Below, piece by piece: positions 32,450-40,992 of a stretch of 64,000 nucleotides of DNA (the stretch's first letter is position 1; each line of letters begins with the position of its first letter). The DNA comes from Rhinopithecus roxellana (taxonomy: Eukaryota > Chordata > Mammalia > Primates > Cercopithecidae), in assembly GCF_007565055.1 (NCBI RefSeq), contig NC_044560.1, positions 89,161,295 to 89,225,294 of the forward strand, read 5' to 3'. The notes under the pieces were generated by a model. The model saw only the letters and a list, made by a program, of their open reading frames with translations, was not told the DNA's origin and searched no databases. The position numbers were made by a program, and so were the translations under genes.

Positions 32450-32615
32450 AAAGATACAGAATTTGGAGCAGGAACCTGGGTTCCAGTCGTGTCTGCTCCC
32501 TTGATTAAGTTGCTTATCCTTCCTTAGCTCAGCTTCCTAGTATAAAGCAGAGAAAATAAAACCTATGTCTTAGAGTTATTGTAAAGATTAGGCAAGGGAA
32601 ACTTAGGCAAAATCT
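32450..32615 (+). mobile_element. MIR
   Basis: Forward MIR: GGAGCAGGAACCTGGGTTCC, GATTAAGTTGCTTATCC, TTAGAGTTATTGTAAAGATT. Confidence 0.8.
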
Positions 32616-32649
32616 CTTTGTCATCTGGGAGGGAATGTCCATTTAATTG

Positions 32650-32735
32650 GCATGTCAGTAGGGCAGGTATATTGTCCCATTTCACAGGTGAGGAGCTTGA
32701 GGCTTGGAGAGGGTGGATGACCTGGAGAAGAAGCT
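32650..32735 (-). mobile_element. MIR core fragment
   Basis: GTCCCATTTCACAGGTGAGG and GGCTTGGAGAGGGTGG match reversed MIR core. Confidence 0.6.
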
Positions 32736-32739
32736 GGCA

Positions 32740-33170
32740 GCGTTGCCAGGCAGGCCTGCACGGCAGCTGGGGCTGCTTCTCTCTGTGCCACTACAGGATT
32801 CTGGCTCCCTCACACCACCCCCGTACTGATGCCCCACGCGGGCTGCAACAAGCCCTGTTGGCCTGGCTCCACTTCTGGGTGTGAAATTTGGCTGAGTTGG
32901 CACCTGGTAGAATGGAGCAATTGCTATCCTGCAGCCTGGGGCCTGGGACAGGGCCAATGGGCAGACCAAGTGTTGGTGGGCGGATCTGACCAAGAGTTGG
33001 TGGGTGGGCCTGGTGGGCCTGGCCAGGGAACTTGCCAAAACTGGACAGCTGGCAGGAGTGGGGCAGGAGAGGGCCTGGCTTGAGGACAGCTACTCAGGGA
33101 AGCTGAGACCCAGGGCCTAAGCTCAAAATAGAGCCCACAGCATGAGTGTCTGCCTGGTTGCTGGCGTGCC
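32740..33170. other. Unique sequence with short tandem units
   Basis: 32970-33030 carries imperfect GTTGGTGGGCGG / AGTTGGTGGGTGGGCC and GGCCTGGTGG repeats. No exon is supported. Confidence 0.4.
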
Positions 33171-33690
33171 TGAGCATGTCGGCCGGTGTCTCCGAGCTTG
33201 TCTTTGTGTGCGTGTATGTGTCTGAGGGTATGCTGGGTGCGTGTGTTCTTATAAATGTGTGTGCATGTCTATTAGTGCAAGAGCAGGTGCACCCAGAGTA
33301 GTTGTGCACATCTGTGTATCAAGGTGTGTCTGTGTCAGTGTGAGCCTACACATCTGTGTATAAGCGAACTTCCTGTATGCATGTATCTGTCAGTATCCGT
33401 GTGTGTCTGTGCATTTCTGCCTGTATCTGCACATGTCTGCTTGTATACTGTCCAAGCAGGTAGGTCCACACTGGTGTGTGATGACCTCTGTCAGTATCTG
33501 CAGACATGAGTCCATGCTTTCTGTTAGCATCTGTGCAAGTGTCATCTACATCTATGAGCATGTTTGTGCTTTCCAGTGCTTCTTTGTGTCTTGTACCTGT
33601 GTGTAAATCTACCCATGCATGTCGTGAGTGTCTCTGCAGCTGTGCCTGTAGGTTGGTGTATTTTGCAGTGTGTACATCTAGTGAGGGTAT
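33171..33690. repeat. TG-rich degenerate tract
   Basis: CTGTGTGTCTG-type words alternate over about 500 bases. The low complexity yields spurious Cys/Val-rich translations. Confidence 0.8.
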
Positions 33691-35010
33691 TGGTATCCAC
33701 TTCAGGATGCAGGCGTGGCTGTCTCAGGTTGAGCAGGATGGAATCTTCCCTGTGTCTGCAGTGGCTCCAGGTCATCACTTCCGTCTTTGAGCTGTGGCTG
33801 AGGTCTCCTGGACTCTCGTGTTCCTTTCCTCTGCTTGAAGGGAAGCTTTGCTCAGGGGTTTCCCAGGGTGCTGCCTCTGACAGGACTGGACCCTGGTGTC
33901 CCTGAAGGAGGATGCACTTTGCCCTTTGGACTTATTTATCCCTCCTTTCACTCTTTCCTCATCTCATCTCCTTTCCAAATTCTTTTCTTCTTTCTATTCC
34001 TCATCCTTGTCCCTTTTTTCTCTCCCCCTTTCTTTCCTTCTCTCCTTCCTTCTCTCTTTGCAACTCGCTTGAAGAGACTGGGTCTTGGGCTGCTGCGGGA
34101 GTGACAAATGACATTTCAGAAGCCACACTTCAACTTCTGGAGAGGGGTCCCCACTCCCGCCCCCATGCAGATGCAGCTCCAGAGCCACCCAGGCTCCGGG
34201 GGCTCTGTGAATTAAAGCCATTGCATGCCCCACTGCATTTTAATCATCAGCCCCCAGCAGTAGCTCCGAGTGAGAACCCATGACCTTTTCTCCTTCCCTT
34301 TTGAGAAGCCCTCTCCCACCGCTCCTATAACTGCTGGTAAAAGGCAGCCGCAATGCCTGCTGGAAGACCTGCCAGCTTGGGCTTCAGAGTACTTCTGCCT
34401 CAGCTCCACGACGATCCCTTCTGTCATCGTGGGACCTTTCCTGGGATTTGATTTAGGGCAACGCTTCCTCCTGTATGCGTCCTGAGTCCTGCCTTCCCTG
34501 GCTGGTCCTCCTTGCTTAGTCACCCAGATCATTCCCAGACAGCTGCACCCTGGATATGGCTCCTCTCATGTGCTGCCTGGAAATGTCTCCTCTCTTCTCA
34601 CCTGCTGAGAGGTCCTTCTGGGCAGGGACGCGGGCAGATTCATCCCTGCCTGCCCCACAGTTCCCTAGCCCAGGGCCTGGCCCACTGCAGTGCTGAAGGA
34701 TGATTCTGGTAAAAAAACAAGATACCCCAGCTCACATCTTGCAATGATTATGCCTCCCCCACCCTCTCTTCTCCTTGTAGTTCTCTCCCTTCACTGATGA
34801 TTTTGGATGCAATTTAAAATAAAAATATTGATTAAAAATGGAAACTATATAAATAAAAATAAAAACACATAACATCAATGTGTCATTTGAGCTTTAACAT
34901 AAAGAGAAAACGTGAAGATGACAATTTGTGGACGATTCCAAATTAGCATGAAGTTCTCAGCTGGTAAGTATCTTGACTTTGTTTCCCTCTCTTGGGGTCT
35001 GTGGAATCCT
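33691..35010. other. Unique sequence, conserved-looking patches
   Basis: 33945-34060 is a polypyrimidine tract. 34195-34265 (TGAATTAAAGCCATTGCATG, TTTTAATCATCAGCCC) and 34795-34965 (TTTTGGATGCAATTTAAAAT, AAATTAGCATGAAG) are repeat-free AT-rich patches that could be conserved elements. No exon is supported. Confidence 0.4.
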
Positions 35011-35014
35011 GACC

Positions 35015-35165
35015 AGGTAGGTAGTGCAGTAGAGTGGGAGGAACTTGGCTTTGGTCTTGATAAGCTGGGTTGAATCTCCCACTTATGGGCTTTCTGAAGC
35101 TCAGTTTCCTTATCTGTGTAAAGGGGAGAAAGGCCCTACTTCATGGGGTGATTGTGGGGCTGATA
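35015..35165 (+). mobile_element. MIR
   Basis: Forward MIR: AGTGCAGTAGAGTGGGAGG, GGTTGAATCTCCCACTTATG, CTCAGTTTCCTTATCTG. Confidence 0.85.
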
Positions 35166-35182
35166 GAAAAGGGCACACAGGG

Positions 35183-35462
35183 GCCAGGTGCAGTGGCTCA
35201 CGCCTGCAATCCCAGCACTTTGGGAGGCGAGGCAGGAGGAGTTCAAGACCAGCCTGTCCGACATGGTGAAACCCTGTCTCTACTAAAAATACAAAAATTA
35301 ACTGGTCATAGTGGTGGGTGCTTGTAGTCGCAGCTACTCGGGAGGCCAAGGTGCGAGAATTGCTTGAGCACGGGAGGCAGAGGTTGTAGTGAGCCAAGAT
35401 TGCACTACTGCATTCCAGCCTGGCCAACAGAGTAAGACTCCATCTTAAAAAAAAAAAAAAAA
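35183..35462 (+). mobile_element. Alu SINE, outer element of a compound
   Basis: A diverged forward Alu with a shortened left monomer (GGGAGGCGAGGCAGGAGGAG), ending in a 16-nt A run. Its upstream duplication AGAAAAGGGCACACAGGG at about 35165-35182 is matched only after the second element, at 35745-35762. Confidence 0.9.
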
Positions 35463-35747
35463 TCAGGCTGGTCTTGAACTCCTGACCTCAGGTGATCTGG
35501 CTGCCTCAGCCTCCCAAAGTGCTGGGATTACAGGCGAAACCCCGCCTCTACTAAAAATACAAAAATTAGCCGGGCGTAGTGGCAGGTGTCTATAATCCCA
35601 GCTACTCGGGAGGCTGAGGGAGGAGAATCGCTTGAACCCAGGAGGTGGAGGTTGCAGTGAGCTGAGATTGCACCATTGCACTCCAGCCTGGGTGACAGGG
35701 CAAGACTCTGTCTCAAAAACAAAAAAAGAAAAAAGAAAGAAAGAAAG
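35463..35747 (+). mobile_element. Second Alu with inverted 5' segment, in the tail of the first
   Basis: 35465-35535 is reverse-oriented Alu (CAGGCTGGTCTTGAACTCC to GCTGGGATTACAGGC). At 35536 it switches to forward Alu (GAAACCCCGCCTCTACTAAA) and runs to an (AAAG)n tail. The two parts are complementary halves of one Alu with its left third flipped. Confidence 0.9.
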
Positions 35748-35764
35748 AAAATGGTGCACAGGGC

Positions 35765-36475
35765 CAGAAGCAGTGCCTCGTGTCTATCATTTCACCTTTA
35801 GAATACAGCCAGAATGCAACCACTCCTTCCACAGCCACTGCCATAGTAGGAGTTCATGCCCAGTGGTCTATTCTCTATGCAGCAGCCACAGTGATCCTGT
35901 TAATTAGCATTTAAGTCATAGCACATCACTTGTCTGCTCAGAGCCTGCAGTGATGCCTATCTCATTGGGAGTAAAAACCAAGGTCATCATAGCAAACTCA
36001 AGGCCTCACATGGTCAATCATCCCTCACCCCAGGGCCCCCATCCCTGTCTCTACTGTTCTCCCCCATTGCATGTTCCTCTAGCCCCACTGCCCTCCTGCC
36101 CTCCTGGCTGTTCCTGAACATGTGAGGCACTCTCCTGCCTCAGGGCCTTTGCACACACCATGCCCTTTGCTGGAATGCTCTTCCCCCAGATATCCTTGTG
36201 CCTCCCTCCATCATCCCCTTCAGGTCTTTACCCAAGTGTCCCCTTCTCCATAAGGAAGACCCTGTTCTTTCTGACTTATTTTTATCTGTGGCACTTGTCA
36301 CCATCCAGTATATATATATATATTTTTTGCTGACTGATTGTCTATGTTGCTTGTCTCTCCCCGAGAATGTGAGCTCCTTGAGAGCAGGGATGTTTTGTCT
36401 TTGTTTTCACCATCTGGAACAGTGCCTGGCAAGTCATGGGTGCTCAATAAATATTTGTTGAATGAATGAATTGCT
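35765..36475 (+). mobile_element. L2 LINE, 3' 700 bases
   Basis: A well-preserved forward L2: AGTCATAGCACATCACTTGT, CTCAGGGCCTTTGCACACAC, CTGGAATGCTCTTCCCCCAG, CCTTCAGGTCTTTACCC, GAACAGTGCCTGGCAAG, CAATAAATATTTGTTGAATG. It ends in (TGAA)n. This region encodes no intact protein. Confidence 0.95.
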
Positions 36476-37285
36476 CATCATTTTGGAGGGTGCCAAAACA
36501 TAGGAGCAGCTATCTTCCAACTTGGGCAATCGGAGGTCAGCATTCTGCAATTCTGAAACGGCATTATTTCAGTATTACTTCGTTAGGGAGGCGGTGGGGG
36601 CCCTTGGGAGGAAACCCCAGGGTCCTTCCGCTTGGGGCAGCCAGCTCAGGAGAAAGTACCAGGTGCTGGTTCCCGACTCAGCGGGAGAGTCGACAGTGTG
36701 TTCTCACGGGGCAGCCAGGCATCAGGGATCCTGCTCCCTGGAAGCCTCTCTGTGAGCTCCCTGCCCCATGGCTGCAAGCATAGCCAAGTCTAAGGCGGGC
36801 CTTCTAGGAGGCTCGCACTCAGCCAGGCCTCTCCATGGTAAGAGCACCAGAACCCGGAATAAACTCGGACTAAGGTAGGTATTTTAGTTGGTGCTGGAAA
36901 GTTAGGGGAGGATTAGCTACCGGAAGAGCACGGGCGGGGCACTGCAGGCCCAGGGAGCAGCGTGGGCAGAGCTGAGCAGGTAGGAGGCTCTTGGTGCACT
37001 GGTTGGGGAGGGACAGGCAGCGAGGTGTGGCTGGAACGTGTCTACTTAACTGTGAGAACCTCCTGAAGCCAGGATTGGGTCTGCTCCATCTTTACCTGCC
37101 CCTGTAGTGCTTACAATGGTGCCCGGCCCTGAAAAGTGCCATTGACGTCCACTGTGTGGCCTGTTCAGCTCAGGCCAGGAGTCTAGGAATTGGGTGGTCT
37201 AGGCATCTCTGATGGTGCAGATCAGACCTCAGAACAGGCCTTGCAGAAGACGGGGTGGGGGTTTTGGCTGGGAGGATGGTCTAAT
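36476..37285. other. Unique sequence, no gene seen
   Basis: GC-moderate; overlapping frames of 77-105 codons have no recognisable domains. Confidence 0.4.
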
Positions 37286-37288
37286 CTG

Positions 37289-37363
37289 TTTGGTTGTTGC
37301 AAAAATAATTGCAGTCTTGCCGTTAACTTTGGTAAAACTGCAATTACTTTGCACCAACCTAAT
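37289..37363. mobile_element. MADE1 mariner MITE (hairpin)
   Basis: A 75-bp element with long inverted arms: left TTTGGTTGTTGCAAAAATAA, right TTACTTTGCACCAACCTAA. This is the primate MADE1 MITE of the Hsmar1 family. Its transcript folds into a hairpin, and the miR-548 family derives from MADE1 copies. Whether this copy is processed is unknown. Confidence 0.9.
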
Positions 37364-37614
37364 ACCTTTATTTTATTTTATTTTTTTAAACAATGTTTTG
37401 TAATCTACCTTTATTTTAAAAGTAGTTTCTTCCAAGATGGGCACAAGGGTTTCTCCAGAGCTAGAGATGAACCCAGGTCAGAATGATCTCCCTAATCTGG
37501 ACACATTCATGGCTAAATATGGCTTTGTCTGGATTTTAGAACAGTGTTCTTTACTTTTTTTCTTTTTTTTAAATGCCATGAACTTCTTTAGCAGTCTTCT
37601 AAAGTAGTGTTTTT

Positions 37615-37896
37615 TTTTTTTCATTTTTTTATTATACTTTAAGTTCTAGGGTACATGTGCATAACATGGAGGTTTGTTACATATGTATATTTGTGCCATG
37701 TTGGTGTGCTGCACCCATCAACTCGTCAGCACCCATCAATTCATCATTTATATCATGTATAACTCCCCAATGCAATCCCTCCCCCCTCCTCCCTCGCCAT
37801 GATAGGCCCCAGTGTGTGATGTTCCCCTTCCCGAGTCCAAGTGATCTCATTGTTCAGTTCCCACCTATGAGTGAGAACATGCGGTGTTTGGTTTTC
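37615..37896 (-). mobile_element. 5'-truncated primate L1 (L1PA/L1P), 3' UTR only
   Basis: Reverse L1 3' UTR: TTTTATTATACTTTAAGTTC, TAGGGTACATGTGCATAAC, CACCTATGAGTGAGAACATG. A 17-bp duplication TCTAAAGTAGTGTTTTT at 37598-37614 and 37897-37913 flanks it. It carries only about 280 bases of the element. Confidence 0.95.
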
Positions 37897-37924
37897 TCTA
37901 AAGTAGTGTTTTTATTCTTTGTTA

Positions 37925-38263
37925 TTATTATTTTTTAGAGACAGGGTTTTTAGAGACATTACTTTGTAGAGACAGAGCTCTGTTGCTCAGGCTGGAGTGC
38001 AGTGGCATGATCATAGCTCACTACAGCCTCTAACTTCTGGGCTCAAGGAATCCTTCCACCTCAGCCTTCCAAGTAGCTAAGGCTACAGGTGCGTGCCATC
38101 GCTTTCAGCTAATTAAAACGTTTTTTTTTTTTTTTTTTTTTTTTTGTAGAGGCGGGGTCTCGCCATGTTGCCACACTGGTCTTGAACTCTTGGCCTCAAG
38201 TGATCCTCCTGCCTCGGCCTCCCAAAGTGCTGGGATTACAGGTGTGAGTCACCATGCCCAGAC
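37925..38263 (-). mobile_element. Old Alu (AluJ type) with 26-nt T run
   Basis: A diverged reverse Alu with CTCTGTTGCTCAGGCTGG, TAGCTCACTACAGCC and GAACTCTTGGCCTCAAG. The inter-monomer run at about 38120-38145 has expanded. AGAGACAGGGTTTTTAGAGAC at the left edge is a short internal duplication. Confidence 0.92.
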
Positions 38264-39125
38264 CAAAACAGTGTTTTTAAATGCATAAAATGAGATACAT
38301 AGGATTACAAAGGAATGGTTGTGGTTCTAACCATAGATCCCAAGTTAAAATGGCCAGTTACGCTCTTTTCAAGGACAAATATTCCAGTCTCTGAAAACAG
38401 AGCACAAACCTTGGCTTCTCCTCCTGCACACTGGAGGGTGGGGTTGGGGGAGGTGTTTGTGCATATTTTTGCAGGGCTGTCCTGGGGGTGGAGATAAATG
38501 TCTGAGAGGCAGAGTTTGGAACCCTAGGGGGATGCCACTTGGAGGCAGATGGCTGGGCTGCCTGGGGGAAGGGGTGAGCACCCCATTTCTGGAGGTGGTG
38601 AGCTGGAGGCCCATCTGTCAAGGATTCTGGGGTCAGGCTGGGGTGGGTGATTTCTGCCCAGGTGGGAGAGGATTTTGATTTTTCCTGAGCTACTTTTGGT
38701 GGTGAATCTAGGAGGTACCCAGGGCTGTAGGATCTTTCTCTTTTGCCAAGCCCTGAGTCACCCCGGCAGCCCTGGGAATCTGAGAATGGTTACTTTGTGC
38801 TGGCTTCTGCCCGCCAGGCCCATAGCAACAAATTTACCCCAGTGCCATTTCCAATTTGCCTCAGAACCAGTAATTGATCTTGTTCTTTGGAAGACAATGG
38901 CTTCAGGCTAGGGAAACACCCTGCTCCTCTGTCTGTCTTCCAAAACCATTCCTGGGGAAGGGGATGGATTGTAAACCATATCACCCATCCTCCCCCAATA
39001 GCTGTGCAGGGTTTCAGCTCTGAACCTGGGATGGGGTCCCTCCTTCTTTCCTCTGTGGCACCGTCACCCTCCCTGGCAGCTTCAAGGTCTTCAACATCAC
39101 CTGACAGCCTTTGAAATTGTCTAGT
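38264..39125. other. Unique sequence, no gene seen
   Basis: 38430-38670 is G-rich. Open frames of 60-129 codons overlap on both strands without domains. Confidence 0.4.
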
Positions 39126-39129
39126 CCAA

Positions 39130-39235
39130 ATCCCCTGTGTGGGAGCATGGATGGGGTCACTGAGGCCTAGAGAGGGCAAGGACTTTGCCTAAGTCACATA
39201 GTCTCAGGGTAGCAGGGCGGGTTGTGGAACCTCAG
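39130..39235 (-). mobile_element. MIR core fragment
   Basis: CACTGAGGCCTAGAGAGGGC and TTTGCCTAAGTCACATAG match reversed MIR core. Confidence 0.65.
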
Positions 39236-39515
39236 CACTGACTCATCCTGCTGCGTCTGGAGTAGGGAGAGCTGGCAGTGGGAAGGCAGCCCCGGGTCTC
39301 CTTTGACAAACACATCATGCTTCCCACCTAAACCACCCCCGTGGGTGGGGAGCTGGGGACTGGTCTATTAGCTTTCTCCTGCTGTCCCCCGAGGGTGCAT
39401 TTGTCTGTTTTGCATTTTTTCCGGGCTGTAGTTAGACAACTCCTGGTCCTGCGGGGAGCGCTGCAAAGAGAAAATGTCAGGGCGACATGCCGCCAAGATA
39501 ACATTAGCGAAATAT

Positions 39516-39620
39516 CAAGTCCTTTATGATGTCAGGAGGGATTCCTTCCCGCTGCCGAAGCTGCCTAATGACATCATAAAATAGGCCTGCGGCAGCCGCA
39601 GTCCCCCTGAGTCATCAATC
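39516..39620. promoter_or_regulatory. Candidate bZIP (CRE/AP-1) element with dyad
   Basis: TTTATGATGTCA (39523-39534) and its exact reverse complement TGACATCATAAA (39569-39580) form a 12-bp dyad with a 34-base spacer. A consensus AP-1 site TGAGTCA (39608-39614) runs into TCAATCA, a PBX-like word. CpGs are retained nearby (GCGAAATATC, GCCGAAGC). Enhancer function is inference. Confidence 0.45.
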
Positions 39621-40084
39621 AGCCCCGTTCGTGGAGGGCCCCAGCCCGCACGTGGGGTGGGGGTGCCGGATTTTAAACTCAAAGGAGGCCCCAACCCAGC
39701 AGCACTGTGATGAACTGAGGGACAGAAGACACCCACAGCTCCCAGAAAGGGGCAGCCTCCTGGTGGCAGTGCCCCTCCGTGGCTGACCTGGACACTAGGG
39801 GACAGGCATGGCTCCGAGACCCCTCGGAGATCTTGAGGCTGAGTTGGCTGCCATAGGAAACTAATGCCTCCCGGGGAGGACCGCACCCAGCCTAGAGTAC
39901 CTCCATGGTGCTAAGTGAGAAAAGAGAACCAAGCCCAGACTTCTGGTTTGCTGAGGGCTGACCTGTCTCTTGAGGGACAGACAGGACTGCTGGGGCCACG
40001 GACCTCATCATCTGGTGCAATGAGACCAAGAGTCACCCCACTGGAGACAGATAGAGGAGGTCTTTGGCTCCTTTGAGGCTGGCA
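39621..40084. other. Unique sequence, no gene seen
   Basis: GC-rich. A 120-codon minus-strand frame covers 39524-39886 without any recognisable domain. Confidence 0.4.
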
Positions 40085-40330
40085 TGTACTCCTGCATGTT
40101 TTGTGTGTATACTTGCGTGTGTCCATCTAGCTGTATAAATCTAGGAGTGTCCGCAGCACACTGACAAATGGGTTGGTCCACGTGTGTACAGCCCGTGTAT
40201 ACACACTCATGCCTGTATGCCTACTGTCCACTGCTTGCATTTTTGTGTGTCTGAGTCTACAGCTGCCTAGATACCCCTCTCTATGTCCACGTGCTTGTGT
40301 TTAAGCATGTCAAAGTGTCTGCAGATGTGG
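40085..40330. repeat. TG-rich degenerate tract
   Basis: TGTGTGTATACTTGCGTGTG-type words without gene content. Confidence 0.7.
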
Positions 40331-40444
40331 GGAAGGAGATGTGGAAGTGAATAAGGAGGATTGAAAGGAGAAGGGGGATCCCAGAGGGTGAGTGGGTGCG
40401 TGGGGTGTAGGGGTGCCAAGCATGTCCACTCATCACGCTAGGCT

Positions 40445-40620
40445 GAGGACATTGGCTTTGTTTTGGAATCACCTGGGGAAGTTGTAAAATCTACCCATGC
40501 TCCAGTCTCCCCTCAGATCAATGAAATCAGGACCTCTGGAGCCAGGGCCCAGCTACTGGCATTTTTTAAAGGCTCCCCAGACGATTGTAAAGTGCCACTG
40601 GGGTTGAGAACCAGGGGTGT
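40445..40620 (+). mobile_element. hAT-Charlie MITE (MER5/MER20-like)
   Basis: GGAATCACCTGGGGAAGTTG, GGGCCCAGCTACTGGCATTT and GGTTGAGAACCAGGGG are hallmark words of non-autonomous hAT elements. Ends are approximate. Confidence 0.75.
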
Positions 40621-40636
40621 ACTCAAGCCTGGCTAT

Positions 40637-40806
40637 TCTAAGTGTGGTCTGAGGACTCATAGCATCAGCCCACCTGGGAGTTTCAGAGAAATGCAGAACG
40701 CCAGGCCCTGTGCCAGATCTCTTGAGTCATAATCTGCATTTTCATCCCACAATCTGTATTTGAATAGGATCCCCAGGTGATCTGTACATCCATTAAAGCT
40801 TGAGAA
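40637..40806 (+). mobile_element. MER5A-like hAT MITE
   Basis: TAAGTGTGGTCTGAGGACTC, AGCATCAGCCCACCTGGGAG and AGAAATGCAGAACGCCAGG follow MER5A order, ending in CCCCAGGTGATCTGTACATC. Confidence 0.85.
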
Positions 40807-40814
40807 GAGTAGAG

Positions 40815-40992
40815 CGGTGCTTCTCCACATGAGCAGGCAACAGAACGTGTTTTAACAAACTCTCTGGGGTGATTCTGTTGCAGAATTTCTGATTCAGTAG
40901 GTCTGGGGTGGTGTCTAAGAATGTGCTTTTCTAACGAGTTCCCAGGTGATGCCGATGCAGCCAACCTGGGGCCTACACTTTGAGAACCACTG
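40815..40992 (-). mobile_element. MER5A-like hAT MITE, inverted
   Basis: Reverse MER5A: TCTGATTCAGTAGGTCTGGG, GAGTTCCCAGGTGATGCCGA, ending in the terminal repeat CTTTGAGAACCACTGG. Confidence 0.85.
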
